Shown here: positions 47,301 through 59,654 of the stretch, piece by piece
How positions within the stretch are numbered: position 1 is the first letter of the stretch
Layout of the letters: each line of letters starts with the position of its first letter
Source: Archegozetes longisetosus
Taxonomy: Eukaryota; Arthropoda; Arachnida; Sarcoptiformes; Trhypochthoniidae
Assembly (NCBI GenBank): GCA_018873245.2
Contig: JAEMBT020000003.1
Coordinates: 3,801,843-3,865,842, forward strand
Length of the DNA stretch: 64,000 nucleotides
Reading direction: 5' to 3'
Notes under the pieces: model-generated
Told to the model about the DNA's origin: nothing
Databases searched by the model: none
The model's input: the letters and a program-made list of their open reading frames with translations, nothing else
Made by a program: the position numbers and the translations under genes

Positions 47301-50300
47301 AACTAATTAAATATTATATGTAACTATCTTTCTCACAAAACAGACACTTTTAGCTAACTATTCAATTGTAAAGTTGTATTTAAATGTTACCATTATTGTA
47401 AGGTTTGTGTGAATGGCAGAAAAAAATGTTGATAGCGTAATCATTTTTTAATGTAAATTGTAATTTACAGAAAATCACTTGAAATTAGCATATATTTCAA
47501 TATAAAATCAGTTATCACTTCACTTCAATAGAAGCTAACTGTGATCATGTGGCTCTAAGTTTAGAAACTGCGACAATATTCTCATAAATTCACTCAAATA
47601 TTCAGTGAAAATAATGCTGCAAATTTGAAGACAGGTCTTAAGTGAGCTTTACAGCAGTTATAGACATTTGAGAAGTCTGATAAACTTATACAGTATTTTT
47701 CAATATATCTCTGAAAGCATTTGTTAATAAACTGACTCTTCTCGAAGCTGTTCATCTCTATATTGATGATTTAAATTGCATTGATGCTCGCGCTTATAGC
47801 GGTATGAGAGCTGACATGACTGAGCAATAGTAGTATGACTTTGAGCCGTAGTTCTCCTAACATAACTCTCACCCGTTTATTGTAACCAAGAATAATGACA
47901 TTTTGCACTTTCGTTTAATATATCGAAAACGATCCACAGATATGTATGAAACCGCTCATTATTTTTAATGATAATACTTATGAAATATAACAATTAATAA
48001 TTGAATTTGGAAATGCATTGGCTGTAAGAGGGTTTCTAATCTTGTTGCAAACGTTCGCATTTAATGGTTGTTGCAGGAGATATTGCACAACTAAAATGCA
48101 TACATTTTTGATGGCATTTATTGCTACATATTTTACTTTAATAGCAGACAAATTAATAAGAAACTTACGTCTTGTTATACTATGATTTACGAGAAGTTTT
48201 CATTTTATGTATATGATCAAAAGTAAAATAAATTTAGTCTATCAACTAAAGATATGAGATATTCTGATCTCTAACTTTTCTAGTTATTCTGAAAATGAAC
48301 ACCTCATTTCCTATTCAGTCGTCACCGTCTTAATCAACATTTTCATCCCTATTCCTAAAGTTTCTACGATTTAGTCGAAATCCATTATTAGATTTTTCTC
48401 ATTGAATTTATCTTGATGAAATGTTTGATATTTTGAACAAATTTTAATCTGAATATTTAGTTTGCGAGAGCTTTCTCGAAAGTATACCAAACCTTTGGTC
48501 CACTGAATTGAAGTTATATTTTCTAACAATAACTTACTTGAAGATACATAATTCATGAGTAAAGTTAGAAATACAAATTTATCTTCCTGTTCACTGTCTT
48601 CCATCTCTTTCCTTTTCCTAACTGACAATTTAAAATGTTGTGCTCGAGTGTGTGGACTGAGTTGTTTTGCTGCAGAAATGTTTGATACGATTGTAATTTT
48701 AATGAGTGACAGGAAATAAAATGAAATTTATGAAAATTTATTTCAAACATATAGTTAGAAGAAAAGTATTGAAAAAGAGAAGGTTTGCATATAAACTAGA
48801 GAGAAATTTAACAATAAAAATGTGATGCTTTGGCTTAAGCTTAATGTCTATATTATGGTCCGAAATGCATAAATTGATATTAAATTGCAGTCATTATAGT
48901 TTCATATCTTTATTACAATAGAGCAGTTCCTAAAACAAAGGCTATCATAAAAGATGAAAAATTGTGATCATATAACCCAGAACCATTCTTATGCTCGATT
49001 CGTTCGTAGCTGTGTCACCATAAGTTGTTTTTGTCTTTTTGATGTTGAAGCGCACTGAGGGTTGAAGTTAACGCCAACCACTACTGCCCTTTTTATACGC
49101 CCAATAATCTTCCATATCATAACCAGTAGCTAAAAATCTCATCATTTTCATTATGGCGATGACTTCGATGGCTCACTGACCATTATTTTGGCATATTTAT
49201 CAAGCACTGTATAATTCAATGCATTTCAATATATGAATCCAACATTTTTTCCTACTTCTCTCCATCCACTTTGGCCTTCAGTGACACGAATGAGTGATTC
49301 TTATTCTTGAGTCATGTCATATCGCCTTTCTACACTTTTTTAATTTGTAAGAAATCAATGGAAGAGAAATTCTGTATTTAAAAAAAAGAATTTTTTCTAA
49401 AAAAAATAGTTTGAAACGTTTTGCAAGTTCTGTAAAAGCGAAAGACTATTTACTTGCCTAACTTTGCAATCTCTTACTTTTTTCACTACATTAGATCACT
49501 TGAAAATACTTCTATTCAACCATTTCTATTCTTATGTCAAACATTTGAATAATGAATCCAGAATTTGACTGATCTCAGTTCAATGCAATTATTAGATGAG
49601 ATGTGAGACGTGAGGTTAAGCTATTACTTCAAACTGATTTATTCGAATGAATAGGAAATCGAGTATTCAATGAAAATATATGTGAGGCTTCACACGAAGC
49701 AAAGGATATCATATGTAGCGAACGGTTTTAGGCTCAAATACCAGATCTAATAACACTTTTTTTTATTGTTTTTTCTATGGATCAAATCACTTGATCCACA
49801 CTGCGCTGAGGAAAGTTTGAATGGGATAAAAAATTTAAAATCCAATAAAAGCTCCAGTTATGACGGAAACATTCGTTTTAAGTTCCTCTTCTCTCCTCTA
49901 GTGTTAACTTGTTCAATATTTTTTTTTTCAACATTTCACTCATTTTTAGTTCAATCACACCCATAGTGATTAAGTAGTTTTTCTAATCGTAAAGTATATC
50001 CAATCGGTCACTTTGCTCGTATCGGATATAAACACTTAATCTAAAAGACAAATGAAGCGTTATATAGAATCGTTATATCTTGATAGCAGTCAGTATAATT
50101 TTTGCAAATATATTCTGAAAATGATTGCTTTTATTCAAGTTTATTTCGATTACTTAGATTAAGTGATCAGAGACCGATTCTTCTTGAATTCGAATCAAAT
50201 CTTATTTAATTGATTCAAAAAATCTTTTTTAAAAGTCTCGGTAAAGGCTTTTATTTTGTTTGATATTTCGAATTGTTTTTATTCGATTATTTAAGCGAAA

Positions 50301-51280
50301 GAGGGTATGGATCTTATCTTGTTTCTGATGGTCTGAATCCCATTTGAAAAGCAAACCAAAATCCTATCAAAAGGAAATATCGATAACTTAGTTGTCACGT
50401 AGCACGCAGTAAAAACTTGCGAATAGATTCAGATTCAGACATATCCTGAATAACTGAATGTTTAAAATCCTGAAAATTTTGTCAAATTGAGCAGAATCTA
50501 CTCAATTTCGCACATCTATTATATATGTAGTACTTGAGAAACACAATTCATCTCAATTCTCACTTAAGTTCTTGCCTAATAGAGAATTGATGTTTGAGTT
50601 ATTTATAAATATTTTAAAGTTTTTGTTTTATACAAAATCCAGAATGAAATCGGAACAGTGTCTAAAATAAGGGCCTAACGTACTCTGTTCTTAAACCCAG
50701 TCAATATCTGATTCAACCAGATCTAAATGTGTTTCAAAAATCAATATATATTCCAATTGAAGATTTTGTACAATTAATTTTTAGTACAATTGATTTTGGT
50801 TACGATGCTATAGTCGAACTAATATTCTGGCATAAGAATCAAGCATTAGCAGAGTTTAAGAGCAAAGTGAGTTAGGCCGTTATATTCGATACTATCTGAA
50901 TCTAGATTTTGATGAATAAGAATAATTGATGTGTTGGAAATAGTAGAACTTGAGCATAAATTATAGTGAAAGCGTTGAGAAGAGGAAATATAAACTTATT
51001 GTTTATAGTGATCAACTGATATGAATTTGATTTAAAGCTGATTCTCATAGAGCATATTCAATTTCTTTGCTATTCTTATTGCCATCACATTCGATTACCT
51101 TGAGCTCATTTCACAACTGCTGTCTAGAATACTGATATCAAGTTATACTTAACAGAGTAATCGCATTCACTTTCTCTTTATTCTCTTTATAACGATATTG
51201 CAGCCAAACTCTGTTTTACCAGACTTTAGGAAACCTAACTGTATATCAACCTTTGGTGAATTTTTTAGATTTCACTCCAT

Positions 51281-51370
51281 ATTCTCTATATTGTTTGTAT
51301 TCTTTATATTCTCCATATTCTTTATACTCTTTATACTCTTATATTCTCCATATTCTCCATATTCCCTATA
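51281..51370. repeat. 9-bp tandem repeat (ATTCTCCAT / ATTCTTTAT)
   Basis: About ten diverged 9-bp units alternating ATTCTCCAT, ATTCTTTAT and ACTCTTTAT, forming a pyrimidine-rich stretch. Confidence 0.8.
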
Positions 51371-52572
51371 CTTTCTAAACTTGTCTCTTAATTAAACGAA
51401 TAAAAAGCATTATTTCTTTTGGTGATGAATGTTCTCAATTCAAAATTGATTTTATTAATTAAAATAAGTCTTAAACAAAAGAAAATGAAGAAAATGTTGA
51501 AAATTCATTAAACTTTTTCGAAATCGATTTGAAAATGACTATCCTTTTCTTGGATTAAAAAAACAAGTTGGACCCATTCTTGACTTTGAAATAGAGTGCT
51601 TATTCTGCAGGTCTTCAGATGATATCAAATATTTCTTAGCGATTGTAGGAATAGAAGAATGAGAAAAAGAAATGAATCGAGAAAATAATTGTTCTTGAGT
51701 TGGTTTCAAAGAACTAGGATCTGACATTTAGTCTACTGTTTTGAAGACTTAGCCGTTAGCTTAGGAACAGAATGTTTGGTCAATTGTCACTAACTGGAAA
51801 CTGAGATTTAGCTCATTCTAAATGGACGAATAGAAAGAAACATTTGTTGGGAAGGAGTCTTAAGCCATTAGAGTAAGGAACAAGAGGAGAGTTAAAAATG
51901 CCAGAACTCTGTCATAAGGATTTTGGTTTCTATTCGAATTAAACGAATGCACTGAGTAAACATTAATGAACTCGAGTTAGGCATAAACTCTTTTAGGTAT
52001 TAGGCATTTGGCTCCAAATTACTTATCAGCTCAGACTCTGTTCAATCGATAAAAATACGATTTCAGACAAATCAGTCCAACAAAATACATAAGCGATAAA
52101 ATACATAAGCAATGAAACACGTCCAATGTTTACCTAAAGCGAGCTTAAAGTAATATTTGAGCTCAAATTTGATGTATGTAATCATTTAGTTCCATATAAT
52201 TATTTTGCTCTCTTTTACTCTCTCGCGCTCTGTCCAACCAATAAATTTGTCTCTTTTTTCAATACTATATTTTTAGGTTAATCTTTTTCAATTTTGATGG
52301 CTTCTCTGTTTTTCCAGAAAATCGTTGCAAACAAGTCAAGATAGCGATGAATAACTTGATAGCTCAAATCCCCTCTTGAAAGCTTTCATTTATACTTAAG
52401 TTTTTATTTATTTTGGCAACTATTTCTAGAATTATTGGTCTCTGTATAGACACCGAACTGAATCAAACTTGAAAATTCTCTTATGTTTAAGTGAAATTCT
52501 TCGGAGTTAATGAGAGCTAACATCCGGTTTTGTTTACAGAAGAAAAAATAATTATCCTCTAAAATAACATTT

Positions 52573-52806
52573 TACACTTGAAAGCTTAATAATTGGCGAA
52601 AGCAGCAAGAAAAAATCAGTTTCGTCGTCAATCTTCTTAATGCGTATTAATATGTTGCTAAATTTGATTTCTAATTTGCTTTCATTGCTATTATTCATTG
52701 TTCTACTATGAGTTCCTTAATATCCCTTAAGTTTTATTCTGATGGAAACAATCCCACAACAACCCAATTCTGGTTGCTAACAACGATTATTAAGTTTTCC
52801 AGTGTA
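52573..52806. mobile_element. TA-flanked MITE, copy B
   Basis: About 234 bp. After TA the left end reads CACTTGAAAGCTTAATAATT; the right end, read inward on the other strand after TA, reads CACTGGAAAACTTAATAATC followed by GTTGTTAGCAAC. The CTGGTTGCTA block before the right arm is also found in copy A (24187-24196). No ORF, so it would depend on a transposase encoded elsewhere. Confidence 0.8.
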
Positions 52807-53780
52807 CACCAAATTAACGTTAAGTGTGCTTGAAAGCAATTTTCAATTTGAAATATAAATTTGCGAGTCACAATTAAGGCTTAAGAGATGAATTCTGAGT
52901 ACTAGTCAATCAATTCTGATATTTTTGAAACAAAATCTCTTAATCTTTTTATGGTCACAAATTTTGAATAATTGTTGAACAATCAAACTGAAAACATATA
53001 AATATTTATTTATGCAACTTTCAGTTGATGCTTTTGTTTGCCATTAATTTGAGTAAAAATTAAAAATGAAACTCTTTTATACTCGTCCTTTGGGTTCTGT
53101 TCAGGCTTAAAAAATTGTTTTTACTCTATTCTATTATTTTTGTTTGTAGTTTAATCTCTATGGCAAGCATTATTCCCCTATTAAAAAACAAAATAATAAT
53201 TGTAACCTTTGATGTCGCGAACACTCATCTTATTCTGAAACGATAAGCCTGAGAATATTAAAAGAGAAAAAATGTGAAAAAATGTGAAAAATGTGTGTGA
53301 AAAATGGTTGTATTGGGTTATGTAAATGTGATTGATTAGAAGTGATCGCTAGTGGGGGTATAGCGTTAATTGAATTTGGAACCGTATACATTGCCTATAG
53401 ATTGCCTGCAAATGATCACTCCATAAATGAACAGATTTAGAGTGTTATAATTGACAGAATTGAATAAAATCAATTTGGTGTTTATTGCAGTATATTTATT
53501 GTAGCTATTTATCAGCAATAATAAATAGCTATAACTAGAAATGGCTAATATTATTTTATTTGATGTGGAGAACTGGTTTTTATAGCTGTAACTTTAGTAA
53601 TACTTTAGTCATACCTTCAAAGAATAACTGAACCTGTTTACAAGCTTTTGCCCAAATCTCGAGCGCAGTGTTATATGCAAATCCAAGCCAAAGATAAACA
53701 TTCAATATTCTAATGGTTTTAACATGAAATTTAGGCAAGATTAATCCTTGCTTTTTGGTGATTCTCAGCCGTTTCTCATT

Positions 53781-53850
53781 GGTTCGTGTGAATTGATGTG
53801 GTTCATGTGAGCTTCATGTGGTTCATGTGAACTTGATGTGTTTGATGTGT
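53781..53850. repeat. 20-bp minisatellite (GGTTCATGTGAACTTGATGT)
   Basis: Three and a half tandem units: GGTTCGTGTGAATTGATGT, GGTTCATGTGAGCTTCATGT, GGTTCATGTGAACTTGATGT, then GTTTGATGTG. Confidence 0.85.
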
Positions 53851-56800
53851 TTAGGGAAAGACTCGAGTAAACATGATCCCATAAATGTTTGCAGTTAGAA
53901 AAGCAAAATTGCATCAGATCTAACATAAAGGGACAGGACAAGTGGAAAGGCATCTCGCACTTTTATGGTTGTCTCATTCCTAGAGCTATCAATTGATTTG
54001 AGGAGACGTTGCATCCTATTTTCAACTCATTCACCACTTGATTGGCATTGCATCAGAAAAGTTTTGCTGTTCTATTAATTTTTGACACTTTTTCCTTTTG
54101 CTCTTATATCTAGAAATCCTTCTGAATCAGTTGATAAACTCGAGCTAAGACTAATTGCCCCTCGAAAAGTTTGATTTAGATTTGTTTGGTGATCATAAAT
54201 TTTATTACTGATATATAAGTTTTACTAAGAGCAAGATTTGGTCAAATAAATACATTTCTTTTACTGCACAATAGAGTGGAGAAATGATCTATACATCACA
54301 ACCATCCAACATTTATGTCATATATCCAATCGCATCATTTGCATGCCCAACATCGTTATATTCAGGTCTATTTTTTCTACTTCTTTTAACGCTTAAACAT
54401 CCCTTTTAGCACATTGTGATGTGAATCTACTTTGAAAAATATTTTGTTGGATATTGTTAATTAAAATTTGAGTACTACCCCTCTAAAATTGAGAATTATG
54501 TACATTTTGTGCAGGAGCATTCTAATACCTTCACCATTCTTTATTCTAATACCTCTCACTCAAAATAACAAATCTTTACTGAACCTTGAATGAGGATGTA
54601 AAATAATCTAAAAACTAAGCCATTTGTTTGATGAGTTGACAACTGAAACAATAGGTTTGAAAGAAAGACTTGTGTTATAGAGAATTTAGATTAAAAGCTG
54701 AACGTTGTTCTGTTTGATGAGATTGAAACATATCTCTTTGGGCAATAATTTTAAATTCTCAGTCACAGTCAATTAGATTTATTTGGAACTTAAACAAAGA
54801 TCAGCCATAAAAGGGATGTCAGCTAAATAAATAGATAGATTGAAACACATAATGTCCCTTATCTCATTCTGTTTCATATTATCGACCCAATGTCATCAAA
54901 ATTTTATCATCAATTCTTATTTTTCAGCTCCAATATTCTACTCTTGAGGTCAAACAGTTATCTGTTATTTTCAAAGTATTTTATTATTTTGTTATTGTAT
55001 GGATGAATAGCTATGAATTCTGTCGGAACTGACATTACTTTCACAATTGAAAAGAGATTAATTGCATTCCATTATTTTTGCTGGCGAAACAGCGGTTGGC
55101 ATCTTATCAATGCAGTCACTAAAAGCATGCATTAAATACACTTCAATTTTAGGTCAACATTCCGATGAAACTACCTGCGAAACAGTTATTTCAAGTTATA
55201 GTTTATTTCTAATATTTCACAGTCTAATCTCTTGCTATTTATTTGACTACTTTATGAATAATAATGTACTGACTCGATTGAGTCCGAATGTTTGATAGAT
55301 GAATTTGTCTGGTTTTATTGAGTGGAACCTATTCCAGCCACTTACGGTCGACTTACTTTTTGAAGTTTGTGATAATGCATGTATTATCGGCTAAACAATA
55401 TGTGAATTTGCTTTTTTTTCTTTCCTTCTGCACAAGTGCCACATTCATCTGAAGATATAAAGTATTTGATTTAAAGCTAACCCAAAGTCCATTAACTGGA
55501 AAGCTGGTAATGTTGGCCAATATTAACATGTCAGTTAATCAATCAAATTGTGAATAATACTTTCCTACGTTGCAGCTATTCCTATGAGGCACAACATAGA
55601 CATTAGCCGTTTTGTCGGCAAAAATTCGCTTCTAATTCCACTCATATATCTTTTTTACCAAAACTAATCCTAACTTCTTTGCTATCTTTTAATCTTAATT
55701 CATAACAACTTTGATTCAATGGTTTAATGCGATTTGGGATTTTAGCCCTGAATGTTTTGGAGAAGTTTTATGAGGTGTACCTAACCTAATACAGAACCTA
55801 AAGACAATGCTTATTAGCGAATCTGAAATAAAAGGAAACAAATAATTACTAGTTCAGAACTTCTCATGGATCAAACTTCAATCGTCGAGTGCACACATAT
55901 AGAAGAGACATTTTTCAACCACTGCACGCTCCCAATTTAATATTGAGGATTCATTTCAACCAATCAATTCTATGCACCTAAACTATTGTTCCAATTAATT
56001 TAGTTGAAAATACTTTAGAAGCAGAGCTCGGAGAACTGGACTATTCTTTGAGTACGCGTGTATTTTTGTAGCATTTTTGTCTAGATATCTTTTTAACGCG
56101 ATGGTGCCAACTTTACATCTTTGCATGTTCTACAAAAACTTAATTTAATTGATAATTCGAAAGTATTTAGATTATTAATTAGTATTTCTAATTAATATAC
56201 TAAGTAAAGTTATATAGAAATATAATAAATTTACACTCAGTATCATTTTGGTCCAGAACGTTATTAAAAATGCCTTTACCAAATCAGACAATAAGGGTGA
56301 TTTTTTCAATAAAATTTTCTTGAAAATTACATTAAGAGTTAGAATTAGAGTATAGAATATTATCAGAATATCACAGTACTTGGTAAAGTTGGGTAAATAG
56401 AGTAAACAATTCAACCATATTGAGTTTTAGAATATGCACCTTCCAAGAATATTCTCTTGGTTCTTCGAATCCTGTCTACAAGTTCGTTTAAAAGGTTATT
56501 AACTTATTTAGGAACCAATATGATTTTTAAAAATATCAAAGCTTGGTCAACAGAGCTAAAACTTTAGCAGTTTAATCAATTAAATTTGATTTGACTAAAA
56601 ATAAGCTAAACTTGATTTAGACCAACAATTACATCCTTTTGGTGTATCAGTAAATCTATAATTTAAGTCAACCTAAGAAAAATAAGTATGTAATCAATTA
56701 AAAGTTATTTAATTAATTGATTTAATGTTGGCGTTAAATTAATTGCTTAACTCATGTATTACTCGAAATTAGATTTATTTTTATCCACTTTTGAGGACTA

Positions 56801-58709
56801 ATTTTCTTAGCATTTATGAACTATGCATTAATTTAATTATTAGTCTATGGCTATTCGAGTCACACTTCAGTTGCTTTAATGGTGTTTCTCATGCGTTTAA
56901 CAATTATTCTTTCAGCTCTATTTGCCCACAAATTTATATGATCTGCATTTGACATTACATTTGTCATAAATATTATACATTTCTTGATAGTTAACAACCA
57001 CATTAAGCCTTAATGCTATCTGTGTAAAATTGCAAAATAGCTTTGTTCCAAAATTCTGTTCGTGTCAATTGTTGGCTTAACACTCATATTAAGCCATTCT
57101 GGCATCTGCCCATTTAACTCATTTATAGCTTTTCCCTTAAAACTTAAGTTAAGCTCTTCTTTCTCATCAATATTTCGTACGAACACGTTTCTCACCACAT
57201 AAATGACTCGCAAACCTACCGCAACATTAACAAACATCAAATTGAAACTAATTCTGCAAATTCTACTCATTCAATGCTAACTTAATTCAATACAATAAAT
57301 CTTCTTTTATGTTTGACACTAATCCAAATTTTTCAATTTTCTTCAATTTATATCATAAAAATGAAATCTATTTGAAGTGAATAATATGCCTCTAAAATGA
57401 CAAAATAAACGGATTATCTTTAATGTTATTATGAAATACATTAAATCTATTCGAGTTCATTTCGATAGAGCAATTTTGACCAAATTAATACTTATGAGCA
57501 GTTCAGGTTTCTCTCAATTCTCACAAAACACTTTGCTTTCAATTCTATGCAATCATTATTGAGTCTAAAAAATTGATTTGGTTTTCACCAACAACTTTGC
57601 CAAAATTGGTCCTAACTTGCGAGAAAACAATTTTATTAGTAAAGCCTTTCAAAACTGTTTTTAATTCTATGATTCAATCATTTTTCCTTTCGATTAACTC
57701 AACCTTAATCCTAATGAATAAACATAACAAATTTTCAAATATTAACTGTACAATTGGATTAAGCTTTAAGAAAATTTTAGAGAAAACCAGTATTGTGACC
57801 GACTTACAGTTGATTGATATGAGTTTAGTTGAATTATTTTTGTATGTGTTAAAGTTAGAAACTTTATCCAAATAATCCATAAATAAGTTATGAAATCGAT
57901 TCAATCTGGCGTATACGAAGACATCGTGTTGAGTAAATCCTTAAGCGCTAACTGTTTGAGGGTTAACACGACTCTTAAGGGTAGGAAGGATAGCACGAAG
58001 ATATTCTCAGGTGTGAGGGCTTACTATTCTCTCAGCTCTCTTTCAATAGCAAGTTGTCACTCTATTGCTTTTTTTCTTCTTTAGCTTTAGAGTGCTTTCT
58101 CCATATAAGGTCATAACTTGCGACATTCATTTCGATTTAATCGCCATAAGGCTATTAATTTATTATTAGGATTAAATTTTTTTAATCAGATTTATATTTA
58201 TTTGAGTGAGAATAGTTTATTGTGTGAAAACAAAACTACTTTGACGAAGAAATGACAAGAATGCATTGCGTTGTATACTTACAAAAGTGTATATAACTTC
58301 TTAACTCGTCTAGTTGCACAGCAGAAAACAATTTATAGTTTTGTCATTTCTATTCGGGTTTGACTCACATTTTTAGTGCTGTTGACAATCATTGTTAAAA
58401 CTCAAAAGAGTTTGGATTTTTCTATTGTCAAAATTTATTCTCCGGATGAAGTGAAACGCGAGCGGACAATACCGGACAGTGAATGAATGAGATATTGTTT
58501 TCATAGTCAAACTTAGCTTCATTTGTGAACAGTTTTGGAAAGCGTTAAATACTTATGAATTTTAATTTAGAGTCAGTCTTGTTTAACATTATAAGTGAAC
58601 AATCGTTTTGTAAAGATAAAACAAATAAAATTGAGGAGAGTAGGATATGTGAAAAAACTGTTATTCTCTCAATATTTCTCCAAATTGATCAAATCTTTGA
58701 TCGGACAGA

Positions 58710-58748
58710 TTAGGTTGGGTTAGGTTGGGTTAGGTTAGGTTAGGTTAG
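58710..58748. repeat. Interstitial telomere-type tract (TTAGG/TTGGG)n
   Basis: Eight consecutive pentamers in perfect 5-bp register: TTAGG and TTGGG alternate for the first four, then TTAGG repeats (the last unit is partial). TTAGG is the ancestral arthropod telomere repeat. The tract is short and embedded in unique DNA, so it is an interstitial telomeric sequence rather than a chromosome end. Confidence 0.8.
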
Positions 58749-59575
58749 AAAAATTGTGACGGCGTACATATGAAAAAATAACTTGAGCAAAACTGATTTG
58801 TTGTTTGGATACGTAAAAACCTATCCAAACATGAATTATATTAGAGATATTGTATATAGTTGGAATATACGAATGATGAAGATGTTGAATAATCTAAAAT
58901 GATATTTATTACATAGATCTCATAAGTGTTCGCAATGAGTCCAGTCTTTATATAGAGAAAGTGAGAGTTTAGTGTAGGCACCACATAAGAATAATGGTTT
59001 AGGGACTACTAGATCGATATTACTAGCATTCGATAAATTGATTGAAAGAAAAACAGTAGATAGAACCCTATTCATTGATTGCATGCCACTCAACAGACAT
59101 GAATTGATTGCAATTGATAAAAGGATTGGACGCCAGACTATAAAGTAATGCATCAAACAGTGCATCATTTTAGAAGTCACTTTCATAAAGTTAGGTCACT
59201 TTAAATGCAATTTTAACACTATGTTATATGTAATTTATATTGAGTAGCCGACAGCTACTAACCCATATCAACTTTTCCATTTAACCATTCCATGAACCCA
59301 ATTTGTTATTTTCTTATTTGCGTCATTCACGATTATCGCATCTGATCTTTCTTAAGTTAGTTCTTCTCGAATAAATCTCAGATTCATAAAGCTGTGAGTT
59401 TCATAATTTCTAATGTCAGTATGCTCAAAAACTAGATAATCTGAGATGTCAACTAGAAAAGATGTGTTGCCATGGCATGCTTTACATCTGACCATATTAT
59501 GTCGAGATATTAACAAACTTACAGAATTCTGATTATAGTCAGAAAGCAAGTTGCAAGCTAAATTCAGCAACACAT

Positions 59576-59654
59576 TCATGCTGGTGACAGGAAGCTTGAC
59601 AAAGCAACGACCTTTATCTTGTTGCTATCGACCATTATCCGGCTTTCAAGTGTA
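59576..59654. mobile_element. Degenerate or internally deleted copy of the TA-flanked MITE
   Basis: The right end GTTGCTATCGACCATTATCC continues to GGCTTTCAAGTG and TA, matching the termini of copies A and B. A possible decayed left end (GGAAGCTTGACAAAGCAAC) lies only about 50 bp upstream, suggesting a large internal deletion. Right end clear, left end uncertain. Confidence 0.5.

Noticed and set aside
48371-48750. Two overlapping minus-strand ORFs with charged sequence
   Set aside because: No homology recognised, no splice-compatible partner exons, and codon content matches background DNA.
57016-57270. 84-codon minus-strand ORF
   Set aside because: It has a plausible ATG but no recognisable family, no signal sequence pattern that holds up, and no flanking exons.
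58920-59579. Two neighbouring minus-strand ORFs (88 and 75 codons)
   Set aside because: I tested these as a decayed transposon protein. No reverse transcriptase, integrase or transposase motif is visible, and the frames do not join across good splice sites.
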